From assembly GCF_012726235.1 (NCBI RefSeq), contig NZ_JAASAH010000002.1:558001-622000 (forward strand): a stretch of DNA of 64,000 nt, written 5' to 3'. A program made the translations under genes and the position numbers. This stretch comes from Streptomyces sp. HNM0574 (lineage in GTDB: Bacteria > Actinomycetota > Actinomycetes > Streptomycetales > Streptomycetaceae). Under the pieces are notes generated by a model. The model saw nothing but the letters and a program-made list of their open reading frames with translations. It made no database searches and was not told the DNA's origin. Positions within the stretch are counted from its first letter, which is position 1; each line of letters opens with the position of its first letter. Below are positions 55,330 to 64,000 of the stretch, piece after piece.

Positions 55330-55878
55330 CTACGCGACGGAGAGCACGGAGAGATCGGCACCGGCCCAGCGGGCGCCCAGCCCCGTCACCGTCACCGTCC
55401 GCACGTCGCTCTCCTCCTCGCCCTCCGCGCCACCGGTGCTCTCGCCGCCGACGGCGCGTTCGATGACGATGCTCAGCCGGTCCTCGGACAGCTCCTCGAC
55501 CTTGCCCTCGCCCCACTCGACGACCACCACCGACTCGGGCAGCGAGACGTCCAGGTCGAGGTCCTCCATCTCGTCGAGCCCGCCGCCCAGCCGGTACGCG
55601 TCGACGTGCACCAGCGCGGGCCCCGCGTCGAGGGCCGGGTGGACGCGGGCGATCACAAAGGTCGGCGAGGTCACGGCCCCGCGCACGCCGAGGCCCTCAC
55701 CGAGCCCGCGCGTCAGCGTCGTCTTCCCGGCGCCCAACTCACCGGTGAGCAGGACGAGATCGCCGGGCCGCAGCAGCCCGGCCAGCCGCCGCCCCACCTC
55801 CCGCATCTCCTCGGGCACCGGGACGGTGACGGTGTGCCGGACGGGTTCGTCGAGGGTGGAGGACAGTGGTGCTTCCAT
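55330..55878 (-). CDS. tsaE: tRNA threonylcarbamoyladenosine biosynthesis ATPase TsaE
   Basis: A 182-residue P-loop ATPase that works with TsaB-TsaD in t6A formation. The Walker A motif GELGAGKTTLTRGLGE and the VTSPTFVIARVH switch, with LVHVDAYRL and VVVEWGEGKVEE, are diagnostic. The gene is preceded by the alpha/beta hydrolase and alr genes on the same strand (gap of 54 bases to the hydrolase), the usual alr-hydrolase-tsaE arrangement. The C-terminal ~40 residues are poorly conserved. Confidence 0.95.
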   Translation of the reverse strand: MEAPLSSTLDEPVRHTVTVPVPEEMREVGRRLAGLLRPGDLVLLTGELGAGKTTLTRGLGEGLGVRGAVTSPTFVIARVHPALDAGPALVHVDAYRLGGGLDEMEDLDLDVSLPESVVVVEWGEGKVEELSEDRLSIVIERAVGGESTGGAEGEEESDVRTVTVTGLGARWAGADLSVLSVA

Positions 55879-55932
55879 GGGTCCGGATGGTACGCGGATG
55901 CCCCGCCTGTCCGCTCCGGCGGGAGCGCGGGT

Positions 55933-57222
55933 TCAGGCGCGCTCGTCCCGGTCCTCGTCGGGCGGCCCGTCGTCCCCGGTGACCGCACGGGTGATCAGGT
56001 GCGCGAGCGCGTCGTTGACCTCCGCCGGGCGCTCCAGCATGGCCAGGTGTCCGGTGCGCTCCAGGGTGACCAGCCGGGACGCGGGGAGCGCGGCGGCGAT
56101 GGTCTCGCTGTGCGCGTGCGGGGTGAGCAGATCGCGGTCGCCGGCGAGGACGAGTGCGGGGACGCCGTCGAACGCGGCCAGCGCCGCCGTCTTCTCGTGC
56201 GCCTCGAAGGCCGGGTAGAACTCCGCGACGACGTCGACCGGCACCGCCTCGATCATCCGCTCCGCGAACCTGGCCACCCCCGGGTCGACTTCGCGCACGC
56301 TGCCGAAGGAGTACCGCTTGACCAGGCCCGCGAACAGGTCGGCCGCCGCGCGCCGCCCCCGCTCGACCAGTTCGGCCTGCGCGACCAGCGCCTTCAGCAC
56401 CCCCGGCACCGCCCTGCGCACCGCCCGCACCCCGGCGGCGGGGAGCGGCAGGCCGTAGCTCGTCCCGTCGAGCCCGCCCGCGCTGGTGTCGAGGAACGCG
56501 ACGCCGGTGACCCGCTCCGCGACGTACTCCGGGTACTGCGCGGCGAGCGCCATCACCGTCATGCCGCCCATCGAGTGCCCGACGAGCACCACGGGGCCCT
56601 CGGGCACCGCCGCGTCGAGCACCCGCTTCAGGTCCCGGCCGAGGTCGTCGACGGAGACCTCCTCGCCGACGGGACCGCGGCCGGAGCGGCCGTGGCTGCG
56701 CTGGTCCCAGTAGACGCAGCGGACGGCGCCCCGGAACGCGGCGCGCTGGAAGTGCCAGGAGTCCTGGTCGAGGCAGTAGCCGTGGGTGAAGACGACGGTC
56801 GGGGCCGGGGACTGCGGGGGTGCGGCACGGCGGAGCCTGAGCAGACGCCGCAGCCGGTCCGGGGCAGAGCCGTCACGTCCGCTTCCGCCCCGGGCTGCGG
56901 TGGCGGTTCCGGTACCGCCGATGCGGACCGGGTCGACGGTCGGGCCCCCGACGCCGTCGCCCGCGGCCGCCGCGGTCCGCTCGCCGTCGGCGGGCTCCTC
57001 GGTCTCGTAGTACAGCGCCGTGCCGTCCTCGGCCTCGACGGTGGCGGGGGTGCCGCGCAGCGTCCCGTACGGGCCCGCCGCGTCGAGGGTGAGCCGGGCG
57101 CTGCGGCGGACGCCCCGCTGCACGGTGAGCCGCTCGACGGCGACGCCCGCCGCGACGGCCCCTATCGCGGCGCCCGCGAGACCCGCCCTGCGGCCCCAAC
57201 TCGCCCCGCCCGCCCGCACCAT
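55933..57222 (-). CDS. alpha/beta hydrolase with N-terminal membrane anchor
   Basis: A 429-residue protein from ATG 57222 (GGGGGAG upstream). A hydrophobic N-terminal stretch (GLAGAAIGAVAAGVAVERL) suggests membrane attachment. After a ~60-residue Gly/Arg-rich insert the hydrolase fold has the oxyanion VVFTHGYCLDQDSW, nucleophile elbow VGHSMGGMT, acid in LVLAGDRDLLTP and His in LERTGHLAML. It lies between alr and tsaE, four bases from alr. Substrate unknown; such linked hydrolases are often lipases or esterases. Confidence 0.88.
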   Translation of the reverse strand: MVRAGGASWGRRAGLAGAAIGAVAAGVAVERLTVQRGVRRSARLTLDAAGPYGTLRGTPATVEAEDGTALYYETEEPADGERTAAAAGDGVGGPTVDPVRIGGTGTATAARGGSGRDGSAPDRLRRLLRLRRAAPPQSPAPTVVFTHGYCLDQDSWHFQRAAFRGAVRCVYWDQRSHGRSGRGPVGEEVSVDDLGRDLKRVLDAAVPEGPVVLVGHSMGGMTVMALAAQYPEYVAERVTGVAFLDTSAGGLDGTSYGLPLPAAGVRAVRRAVPGVLKALVAQAELVERGRRAAADLFAGLVKRYSFGSVREVDPGVARFAERMIEAVPVDVVAEFYPAFEAHEKTAALAAFDGVPALVLAGDRDLLTPHAHSETIAAALPASRLVTLERTGHLAMLERPAEVNDALAHLITRAVTGDDGPPDEDRDERA

Positions 57223-57226
57223 GGCG

Positions 57227-58438
57227 TCACTCCCCCGGGCCGGGTTCCGCATCGCCGCCGGGCTCGTGTTCCGGATCGCGGTAGACGCGGGGGACGCGGG
57301 TGCTGATGCGGGTGACGATCTCGTAGCCGATGGTGCCGGCGGCGCGGGCCCAGTCCTCGGCGGTGGGCTCGCCGCGGTCGCCGGGGCCGAAGAGCACGGC
57401 CTCCTCACCGACCCGCGCGGCGTCGCCGCCGAGGTCGACGACGAACTGGTCCATCGCCACCCGGCCCGCGATCGTCCGCCACTTCCCCGCGACCAGCACC
57501 GGGCCCGTGCCCGAGGCGTGACGCGGGATGCCGTCCGCGTAGCCGAGCGGCACCAGCGCGAGGGTCGTCTCGCCCGGCGTGCGGTAGGTGTGGCCGTAGC
57601 CGACGCCGTGGCCGCCGGGAGTGTTCTTCACCAGCGCGATCGAGGCCGACAGCGTCATCACCGGACGCAGCCCCAGGTCCGCCGGGGTGCCCAGCTCGGG
57701 GGACGGCGAGAGGCCGTAGACCGAGACGCCGGTGCGGACGAGGTCGAAGTGTGCCTCGGGGAGGGTCAGCGTGGCGGGCGAGTTGGCGTGGTGCCGCACC
57801 TCGGGGTCGAGTCCGGCGCGGGCCGCGACGTCCAGCGCCTCGTGGAAGCGGCGCAGCTGGGCCGCGATCGAGGGGTGGCCCGGCTCGTCGGCGCAGGCGA
57901 AGTGCGACCAGACGCCCGTCACCTTGAGCGCGCCCTCCGCCTCGGCGGACCTGGCCGCGGCGACCAGCCCGGGCCAGTCGGCGGGCTGGCAGCCGTTGCG
58001 GCCCAGGCCCGTGTCGGCCTTGAGCTGCACCCGGGCCGTGCGGCCGCAGGCGCGGGCCGCGGCGACGATCTCGTCCAGCGCCCAGCGGCCGCTCGCCGAG
58101 ACGTCGATGTCCGCCTCGATCGCCTCCCGCCAGGGGCCGCCCGGCGTCCACAGCCAGGCCATGATCCGGCCCCGGTCACCGGCCGCGCGCAGCGCGAGGG
58201 CCTCCTCCGGCGTGGCCGTACCCAGCCAGCTCGCCCCCGCCTCGCGGGCCGCGCGGCCGCAGCGCACGGCGCCGTGCCCGTACGCGTCCGACTTCACCAC
58301 GGCCATCAGCTCGGCACCGCTCGCCCGGGCCCGCAGCGAGCGGACGTTGGCGCGCAGCGCACCGAGATCGATCTCGGCACGGGCACGGTGCGGCCGCGGC
58401 GCGGCCCCGGAAGCGGTCGGCATGTCCTGATCGTTCAC
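57227..58438 (-). CDS. alr: alanine racemase
   Basis: A 403-residue PLP enzyme making D-alanine for peptidoglycan. The PLP lysine is in MAVVKSDAYGHGA; the second catalytic base is the Tyr of GVGYGHTYRT. The RPVMTLSASIALVK and GRVAMDQFVVDLGGD segments are typical. The start may be GTG 58438 or ATG 58423; neither has a strong ribosome site. First gene of the alr-hydrolase-tsaE group. A dispersed repeat lies just upstream. Confidence 0.95.
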   Translation of the reverse strand: MNDQDMPTASGAAPRPHRARAEIDLGALRANVRSLRARASGAELMAVVKSDAYGHGAVRCGRAAREAGASWLGTATPEEALALRAAGDRGRIMAWLWTPGGPWREAIEADIDVSASGRWALDEIVAAARACGRTARVQLKADTGLGRNGCQPADWPGLVAAARSAEAEGALKVTGVWSHFACADEPGHPSIAAQLRRFHEALDVAARAGLDPEVRHHANSPATLTLPEAHFDLVRTGVSVYGLSPSPELGTPADLGLRPVMTLSASIALVKNTPGGHGVGYGHTYRTPGETTLALVPLGYADGIPRHASGTGPVLVAGKWRTIAGRVAMDQFVVDLGGDAARVGEEAVLFGPGDRGEPTAEDWARAAGTIGYEIVTRISTRVPRVYRDPEHEPGGDAEPGPGE

Positions 58439-58487
58439 AGCGTCCAGTGTCGCAGCCCCCACCCCGAAGCCCCCACGAGCGCCCGAG

Positions 58488-58510
58488 AAGGGGCGCGGGG
58501 AACGGCGCGA
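58488..58510 (+). repeat. dispersed Streptomyces intergenic repeat, copy 2
   Basis: AAGGGGCGCGGGGAACGGCGCGA in the 138-base gap between alr and the NAD(P)HX repair gene. One base differs from copy 1, and the flank (CCAGCCCC) also resembles the usual extension of this repeat. Confidence 0.6.
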
Positions 58511-58576
58511 CCAGCCCCGACGGACCCGCACCCCGCAAAGCACCTCACCTCGCAAAGCCCCGCCCCCGAAAGCACC

Positions 58577-60022
58577 TCACCCCGCCACATCCCTCCAGGC
58601 CCGGACCAACGCCCCCGCCACGTCCGACGCCCCCGGCGGCTCCGCCGCCAACCGCCCCGCGAGCCCGTGCACATACGCCCCCGCGACCGCCGCGTCCCGC
58701 GCGGACAGCCCCGCCGCGAGCAGCGACCCGACGAGCCCCGAGAGCACGTCCCCGCTGCCGGCCGTCGCCAGCCACGGCGTACCCGTCGGATTGGCGCGCA
58801 CCGGCAGCCGCGGCTCCCGCCCGTCGGCGACCAGCGTCGTCGAGCCCTTCAGCAGCACCGTCGCCCCCGTCCGCGCGGCCAGTTCGCGCACCGCGTCGAG
58901 CCTGCGGGCCTCGACGTCCTCGCGGGTGCGGCCGAGCAGCGCGGCGGCCTCGCCCGCGTGCGGCGTGAGCACGGTCGGCGCCGTACGGCCGCGCAGCCGG
59001 TCCTGGTCCAGCAGCCGCAGCCCGTCCGCGTCGACCAGTACCGGGACCTCGGAGTCCAGCACCTCCTCCAGCGCCTCGCGGGACTCCCGGCCGTCCCCGA
59101 TGCCGGGCCCCACCGCCCACGCCTGCACCCGCCCCGCCTTCCCGGGCGGACCGGGCGAGACCAGCGTCTCCGGGTACGCCGCGACGACCGCCTCCGCGCC
59201 TGGCCCCACGTACCGCACCGCGCCCGCTCCCCCGCGCAGCGCGCCCGCGACGGCCAGCACGGCGGCCCCCGGGTAGCGGCCCGAGCCCGCGACGACGCCG
59301 ACGACACCGCGCCGGTACTTGTCGCTCTCCGCCTGCGGCCTGGGCAGCAGCGCCGCCACGTCCGCGTGCTGCGGCGCCTCCAGCACCGGCGGACCCTCCG
59401 GCTCCAGTCCGATGTCGACCAGCCGCAGCGCCCCGGCGTGCTCCCGGGCCGGGTCCACCAGCAGCCCCGGCTTGTACACCCCGAAGGTCACCGTCGCGTC
59501 CGCGACGACCGCCTCGCCCGCCACCTCACCGGTGTCGGCGTCGACGCCGCTGGGCAGGTCGACGGCCACCACGGGCACGCCCGCCGCGCGCACCCGGCGC
59601 ACCAAGTCCCGTGCGTCGGGCCGCAGTCCACCGCTGCCGCCGATGCCGACGATCCCGTCCACGACCAGATGGGCCGCGTCCACGGCGGGCCCCGCGTCGG
59701 CGCTGTCGTGCCGGACGGTGCGCCCGCCCGCGCTCCGCAGGGCGCGCAGCCCACCGGCGTGCGCCCGCGCGGGCGCGAGCAGCACGGCCGTGACGCCCGC
59801 GCCGCGCCGGGCCAGCCTCGCCCCCGCGTACAGCGCGTCCCCGCCGTTGTCCCCGCTGCCGACGAGCAGCACCACCCGGCGGCCCGAGGTGCGGCCCAGC
59901 ATCCCGGAGCAGGCGGCGGCCAGCCCGGCCGCGGCCCGCCGCATCAACGCACCCTCGGGCAGCCGCGCCATCAGCTCCCGCTCGGCGGCCCGTACCGTCT
60001 CCACGTCGTAGGCAGTCCTCAT
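58577..60022 (-). CDS. nnrD: bifunctional NAD(P)H-hydrate epimerase / ADP-dependent dehydratase
   Basis: A 481-residue metabolite-repair enzyme; ATG 60022 gives the standard start MRTAYDVETVRAAERELM. Residues ~1-215 are the YjeF_N epimerase (VVLLVGSGDNGGDALYAGARLA, DGIVGIGGSGGL). Residues ~235-480 are the ribokinase-like dehydratase (VLTPHAGEAAALLGRT, ATAGSGDVLSGLVGSLLAAG). It converts damaged hydrated NADH/NADPH back to the active form. Usual position between acpS and alr in streptomycetes. The start has a G-run only one base away as ribosome site. Confidence 0.94.
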   Translation of the reverse strand: MRTAYDVETVRAAERELMARLPEGALMRRAAAGLAAACSGMLGRTSGRRVVLLVGSGDNGGDALYAGARLARRGAGVTAVLLAPARAHAGGLRALRSAGGRTVRHDSADAGPAVDAAHLVVDGIVGIGGSGGLRPDARDLVRRVRAAGVPVVAVDLPSGVDADTGEVAGEAVVADATVTFGVYKPGLLVDPAREHAGALRLVDIGLEPEGPPVLEAPQHADVAALLPRPQAESDKYRRGVVGVVAGSGRYPGAAVLAVAGALRGGAGAVRYVGPGAEAVVAAYPETLVSPGPPGKAGRVQAWAVGPGIGDGRESREALEEVLDSEVPVLVDADGLRLLDQDRLRGRTAPTVLTPHAGEAAALLGRTREDVEARRLDAVRELAARTGATVLLKGSTTLVADGREPRLPVRANPTGTPWLATAGSGDVLSGLVGSLLAAGLSARDAAVAGAYVHGLAGRLAAEPPGASDVAGALVRAWRDVAG

Positions 60023-60071
60023 GCCCCCAGTCTCACGGAGACCGGCGCCCCGCACCCGGCCAACCGGCCCG

Positions 60072-60449
60072 TCAGCCCTCCGCGATGACCACGGCCGAGG
60101 CCACGCCCGCGTCGTGCGAGAGCGAGACGTGCCAGCCCGTGACGCCCAGCTCGTGCGCCCGCGCCTCGACCGTGCCCCGCACCGTCAGCGAGGGCTGCCC
60201 CGTGCCCGCCGTCACCACCTCCGCGTCCGTCCAGTGCAGCCCGGCCGGTGCGCCCAGCGCCTTGGCCAGGGCCTCCTTCGCGGCGAAGCGGGCGGCGAGC
60301 GAGGCGATGCCGCGCCGCTCCCCGCTCTCCAGCCACAGCTCGCCGCCGGTGAACAGCCGCCCCGCGAGCGACGGGGTGCGCTCCAGCGCCTCCCCGAACC
60401 GGTCGATGCCCGCGACGTCGATCCCCACTCCCACGATCGCCACGGTCAC
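60072..60449 (-). CDS. acpS: holo-acyl-carrier-protein synthase
   Basis: A 125-residue enzyme attaching phosphopantetheine from CoA to acyl carrier proteins. The metal-binding [12 protein letters not shown] and [14 protein letters not shown] motifs are present, as is the C-terminal [22 protein letters not shown] 60449 overlaps the glmS stop (GTGA), so it is translationally coupled to glmS. Confidence 0.95.
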   Translation of the reverse strand: MTVAIVGVGIDVAGIDRFGEALERTPSLAGRLFTGGELWLESGERRGIASLAARFAAKEALAKALGAPAGLHWTDAEVVTAGTGQPSLTVRGTVEARAHELGVTGWHVSLSHDAGVASAVVIAEG

Positions 60450-62296
60450 TCCACCGTCACGGACTTGGCGAGATTGCGCGGCTGGTCGACCTCGTTGCCC
60501 CGCGCCGTCGCCAGCTCGCAGGCGAACACCTGGAGCGGCACCGTCGCCACCATCGGCTGGAGCAGCGTCGGCGTCGGCGGCACCTCGATCAGATGGTCCG
60601 CGTACGCGCGCACGGCCTCGTCCCCGCGCTCCGCGATGACGATGGTGCGCGCGCCCCGCGCCCGGATCTCCTGGATGTTGGAGGCGATCTTGTCGTGCAG
60701 CACCGAACGCCCGCGCGGCGGGGGCACCACGACCACGACCGGCACGTCCTCCTCGATCAGCGCGATCGGCCCGTGCTTCAGCTCGCCCGCCGCGAAGCCC
60801 TCGGCGTGCATGTACGCCAACTCCTTGAGCTTCAGGGCCCCTTCGAGCGCCACCGGGTAGCCCACGTGCCGTCCCAGGAACAGCACCGTGTTCTTCCCCG
60901 CCAGGCCGCGCGCCAGCTCCCGCACCGGTTCCATCGTCCCGAGGACGTCCTCGACCGCACCGGCGATGTCGGCCAGTTCACGGATCACCGTCGCGATCTC
61001 GTCGCCCCACTGCGTGCCGCGCACCTGGCCCAGGTAGAGCGCCACGAGATAGCAGGCCACCAGCTGCGTGAGGAACGCCTTCGTCGAGGCGACCGCGACC
61101 TCCGGACCCGCGTGCGTGTACAGCACCGCGTCCGACTCCCGGGGAATCGTCGAACCGTTGGTGTTGCACACGGCCAGCACCTTGGCGCCCTGCTCGCGCG
61201 CGTGCCGCAGCGCCATCAGCGTGTCCATCGTCTCCCCGGACTGGCTGATCGCGACGACGAGCGTGCGCCCGTCCAGGATCGGGTCCCGGTAGCGGAACTC
61301 GCTGGCCAGCTCCGTCTCGCAGGGGATGCGCGTCCAGTGCTCGATCGCGTACTTGGCGATCATCCCCGCGTGGTACGCCGTGCCGCAGGCCACCACCACG
61401 ATCTTGTCGACCTCCCGCAACTGCGCGGCGGGGATGCGGACTTCGTCCAGCGACAGCGCGCCGTCCGAGCCGATCCGGCCCAGCAGCGTGTCCGCCACGG
61501 CACGCGGCTGCTCGGCGATCTCCTTCAGCATGAAGTAGTCGTAACCGGCCTTCTCCGCGGCCGAGACGTCCCAGTCCACGTGGTACGCGCGCACGTCCTC
61601 GGCCGGGACGCCGTCGAAGCCGGTGACCAACACCCCGTCCCGGCGCAGCTCCACGACCTGGTCCTGGCCGAGCTCCACCGCCTCCCTGGTGTGCTCGATG
61701 AACGCGGCGACGTCCGAGGCCAGGAACGCCTCGCCGTCCCCGATCCCCACCACCAGCGGCGAGTTGCGGCGCGCGCCGACGACCAGGTCCGGCTCGTCCG
61801 CGTGCACCGCGACCAGGGTGAACGCGCCCTCCAGCCGGCGGCACACCTGCCGCATCGCCTCGGCCAGATCGGCGCAGGAGGAGAACGCCTCGGCCAGCAG
61901 ATGCGACACCACCTCGGTGTCCGTCTCCGAGGACAGGTGCCGGCCGCGCTCCTCCAACTCGGCGCGCAGCTGGGCGAAGTTCTCGATGATGCCGTTGTGC
62001 ACCAGCGCCACCCGGCCCGCGGAGTCCAGGTGCGGGTGCGCGTTGACGTCGTTCGGAGCCCCGTGCGTGGCCCACCGCGTGTGCCCGATCCCCGCCGGAC
62101 CGGCGGGCACCGGATGCTCGTCCAGCGCCTTCTCCAGGTTCGCCAGCTTCCCCGCCTTCTTCACCGAGGCCAGCCCGCCGTCCGCGAGCACGGCCACACC
62201 GGCCGAGTCGTAGCCCCGGTACTCCAGCCTCCGCAGCCCCGAGATGACGACATCGAGAGCCGAACGCCCACCCACGTAACCGACGATTCCGCACAT
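60446..62296 (-). CDS. glmS: glutamine-fructose-6-phosphate aminotransferase (isomerizing)
   Basis: A 616-residue enzyme making glucosamine-6-phosphate for the cell wall. The N-terminal Cys nucleophile starts [11 protein letters not shown], with HTRWATHG and EYRGYDSAG in the glutaminase half. The isomerase half has two SIS domains ([47 protein letters not shown]) and the C-terminal end [17 protein letters not shown] -10-like box (62309-62304, minus strand) ends seven bases before the ATG, and no ribosome site is visible, so the message may be leaderless. No glmS ribozyme is expected or seen. Confidence 0.97.
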   Translation of the reverse strand: MCGIVGYVGGRSALDVVISGLRRLEYRGYDSAGVAVLADGGLASVKKAGKLANLEKALDEHPVPAGPAGIGHTRWATHGAPNDVNAHPHLDSAGRVALVHNGIIENFAQLRAELEERGRHLSSETDTEVVSHLLAEAFSSCADLAEAMRQVCRRLEGAFTLVAVHADEPDLVVGARRNSPLVVGIGDGEAFLASDVAAFIEHTREAVELGQDQVVELRRDGVLVTGFDGVPAEDVRAYHVDWDVSAAEKAGYDYFMLKEIAEQPRAVADTLLGRIGSDGALSLDEVRIPAAQLREVDKIVVVACGTAYHAGMIAKYAIEHWTRIPCETELASEFRYRDPILDGRTLVVAISQSGETMDTLMALRHAREQGAKVLAVCNTNGSTIPRESDAVLYTHAGPEVAVASTKAFLTQLVACYLVALYLGQVRGTQWGDEIATVIRELADIAGAVEDVLGTMEPVRELARGLAGKNTVLFLGRHVGYPVALEGALKLKELAYMHAEGFAAGELKHGPIALIEEDVPVVVVVPPPRGRSVLHDKIASNIQEIRARGARTIVIAERGDEAVRAYADHLIEVPPTPTLLQPMVATVPLQVFACELATARGNEVDQPRNLAKSVTVE

Positions 62297-62347
62297 GCCC
62301 AGCAGCCTACGCCGGGGTGGGGCGGGCTCCCAGAACTGCGGCGACGG

Positions 62348-63037
62348 TCAGGAGCCGGGGGTGGTCTCGCCCTCTCCGGGCGGCGGGGGTTCGCATGCCT
62401 TGCCGTCATTGTCCGCGTCGAGCTCGTCGGAGTAGCCGGGGTCACCGGGCAGCAGCGGGTCCTTGCCCGCCTCCCGCACCTCCGCGCAGTTCTTGTACAT
62501 CGGCGACGTCCCGCTGTCCTCCGGCGGCTCCGCGCCCGGCCCCTCCTGGATGTCCGCGCTCGCGATCTCCCCGTCACGGACCGTGTACGTGCCGCTGAAC
62601 TCCTTCACGGACCCGTCGCTCTGCAGGGCCGCCAGCTGGACCGAGACGGTGTCACCCTCCGTGCCCAGCACCACGACCTCGGTGTGCTCGGTGGTGTCGA
62701 AGCCGTCCACGTACTCCTCGTACGAGCCGGAGAGGTTCTTGCCGCCGAGCTCCCAAGCCCGGCGGTAGTCCTGGTCGTTGAGCGCCGCGAAGTAGGCACG
62801 GACGGTGCCGGCCGCCGCCGAGTCCTCCTCGGGCGGCTCCTCCGGCGCCTCGGTCTCCTCCGGCGACTCGGGGCTGGGCGGCGGCGCCTCGCTCTCCGTC
62901 CCGTCCGGCGAGGGCTCGGTCTGGGTGACCGTACGTGTCGGCGCGGGTGGGTCCGGGTCGCCCGTACAGCTGCCCACCCCCGCCACCAGCCCGGCCGTCA
63001 GCAGCACGTACAGCAGCGCACGGAGAAGGCGACTCAC
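62348..63037 (-). CDS. excalibur-domain lipoprotein
   Basis: A 229-residue protein. I prefer GTG 63037 as start because GAGG lies eight bases before it, while ATG 63043 or GTG 63046 would be too close to it. A lipoprotein signal (LLYVLLTAGLVAGVGSC) ends at the likely lipidated Cys. A Pro/Glu-rich linker, a ~95-residue NTF2/DUF4878-like domain (VRAYFAALNDQDYRRAWELGG) and a C-terminal excalibur calcium-binding motif (YKNCAEVREAG ... LDADNDGKACE) follow. Likely extracellular, membrane-anchored, function unknown. Confidence 0.85.
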   Translation of the reverse strand: MSRLLRALLYVLLTAGLVAGVGSCTGDPDPPAPTRTVTQTEPSPDGTESEAPPPSPESPEETEAPEEPPEEDSAAAGTVRAYFAALNDQDYRRAWELGGKNLSGSYEEYVDGFDTTEHTEVVVLGTEGDTVSVQLAALQSDGSVKEFSGTYTVRDGEIASADIQEGPGAEPPEDSGTSPMYKNCAEVREAGKDPLLPGDPGYSDELDADNDGKACEPPPPGEGETTPGS

Positions 63038-63168
63038 CGTCATCACCTCACGAGGCAGGTCTCACCCCTCGACCGTGCACCCGCCCCGTCCCCCGCGCCC
63101 GTCGATCACCGGCGCAGGCCCCGGCCGGGAACGCCCCGGTGCCCAACGCGGCCCCGTCAAGGGCCGGT

Positions 63169-63426
63169 TCAGCTCTCGCGCGCTATCCGGTCGATGGCGT
63201 CCTCCATCAGCTCCAGGTACTCCGCCTCCTCGCAGCGCGGTTTGCTGCCCATGACGTACAGCTCCAGCGCGTCCGTGAGGTCCTCCGTCAGATCCTCGTC
63301 CGGGAGGTCGACGGCGAGGGCGCTGTGCACCTGGCCCGGGATGTCCGTCAGCGGCGGCGGTACGGAACGCTTCCGCCCGAAACGTCCACGACCAGTGCGG
63401 GATATGCGGCTCGTGCGATGCGACAT
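63169..63426 (-). CDS. small conserved acidic protein, possibly leaderless
   Basis: An 85-residue protein; ATG 63426 (MSHRTSRISRTGRGRFGRK) is likely. No ribosome site precedes it, but TACATT (63438-63433, minus strand) ends six bases upstream, fitting a leaderless start at the ATG. The N-terminus is very basic and the rest acidic with a helical LTEDLTDALELYVMGSKPRCEEAEYLELMEDAIDRIA. Family unknown to me; it looks like a small streptomycete protein encoded next to coaA. Confidence 0.7.
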   Translation of the reverse strand: MSHRTSRISRTGRGRFGRKRSVPPPLTDIPGQVHSALAVDLPDEDLTEDLTDALELYVMGSKPRCEEAEYLELMEDAIDRIARES

Positions 63427-63529
63427 GACGGGAATGTAGCGGGAAACACACGACACGTACACCTGCCGGACACATGCGCTCCCCCACCCCCGGCGTGAGC
63501 GCCCTCGCGCCGCCGCGCAGAATGGCCCC

Positions 63530-64000
63530 GTGTCAACGAAGCCCTACGTCGATCTCCCGCGCGCGGAGTGGAGCGCCCTCCGGGAGCGCACGCCCCTGCC
63601 CCTCACCGCCGACGAGGTCGAGCGGCTCCGCGGGCTCGGCGACGTGATCGACCTCGACGAGGTCCGCGACATCTACCTGCCGCTGTCCCGGCTGCTGAAT
63701 CTCTACGTCGGCGCGACGCACGGCCTGCGCAACGCGCTCAACACCTTCCTCGGCGACGTGGGCTCCCGCGGCGGCGCGCAGCGCGGCACACCGTTCATCA
63801 TCGGCGTCGCGGGCAGCGTGGCCGTCGGCAAGTCGACGGTCTCCCGGCTGCTGAAGGAGCTGCTCTCCCGCTGGCCCGAGCACCCGCGCGTCGAACTCGT
63901 CACCACCGACGGCTTCCTGCTGCCCAAGGCCGAACTGCACAAGCGCGGGCTGATGTCCCGCAAGGGCTTCCCCGAGTCCTACGACCGGCGCGCGCTGACC
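63530..64000 (+). CDS. coaA: pantothenate kinase (5' part)
   Basis: The first 157 residues of type I CoaA; the window ends inside it. GTG 63530 gives [19 protein letters not shown], typical of actinobacterial CoaA. The P-loop [17 protein letters not shown] is followed by [31 protein letters not shown], the substrate-binding block. It phosphorylates pantothenate, the first step to CoA, and so supplies the cofactor used by AcpS nearby. Divergent from the small gene at 63169-63426. Confidence 0.95.
   Translation, partial: MSTKPYVDLPRAEWSALRERTPLPLTADEVERLRGLGDVIDLDEVRDIYLPLSRLLNLYVGATHGLRNALNTFLGDVGSRGGAQRGTPFIIGVAGSVAVGKSTVSRLLKELLSRWPEHPRVELVTTDGFLLPKAELHKRGLMSRKGFPESYDRRALT

Noticed and set aside
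62297..62347. glmS ribozyme upstream of glmS
   Set aside because: The gap is only 51 bases and has no ribozyme-like core; actinobacteria are not known to use it.

Overview
The window is one contiguous piece of an actinobacterial chromosome, almost certainly Streptomyces or a close relative. GC content is very high with strong third-position G/C bias, GTG and even TTG starts occur, many genes overlap by 1-4 bases, and the order guaB3 / guaB / shbA / bldM / whiD / groEL1-groES / tsaD-rimI-tsaB / tsaE / alr / acpS / glmS is the conserved Streptomyces core arrangement. I see no tRNA, rRNA, insertion sequence, prophage or CRISPR array. The two ends are cut inside genes: a class II aldolase at the left and coaA at the right.

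Bases 1-16500 are mixed accessory and signalling genes: a membrane protein, a DoxX protein, an XRE-cupin regulator with a tandem operator, a PspC/LiaF-like protein divergent from a PspC-type histidine kinase and its NarL response regulator around a 23-bp palindrome, an OlsB-like/PlsC-like acyltransferase pair (probable ornithine lipid synthesis), a stand-alone ctaD, a decayed GNAT gene, a GntR/TSUP pair, an aldo/keto reductase, and an MFS pump divergent from a MarR regulator.

Bases 16500-24200 hold an HTH/membrane pair, guaA, and divergently a chorismate mutase preceded by what looks like a complete aromatic-amino-acid attenuator (promoter, leaderless 25-residue peptide with Phe-Trp-Phe-Thr-Tyr, alternative pairing, 14-bp terminator). 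A 700-base gene-less stretch with structured repeats, a GMC oxidoreductase and a succinate-semialdehyde-type dehydrogenase follow.

Bases 24300-31400 hold three tandem membrane Ser/Thr kinase genes of common design; the middle one is a pseudokinase with a large insertion. Next come glpD, a nucleotide-sugar dehydrogenase homologue that has lost three expected active-site residues, guaB3, guaB, the sigma factor shbA, and the developmental regulators bldM (with a textbook sigma-BldN promoter) and whiD.

Bases 40400-50300 carry LysR, MOSC and SDR genes, the HrcA/CIRCE-controlled groES-groEL1 operon, a THUMP-like methyltransferase, and a pair of exported membrane proteins built from a repeated LRExPVYV module of unknown function. 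Bases 50000-64000 are housekeeping: the t6A tRNA-modification genes tsaD, tsaB and tsaE with rimI, an LmeA/DUF2993 protein, a degenerate L,D-transpeptidase-like protein, alr, NAD(P)HX repair, acpS, glmS, an excalibur lipoprotein and coaA.
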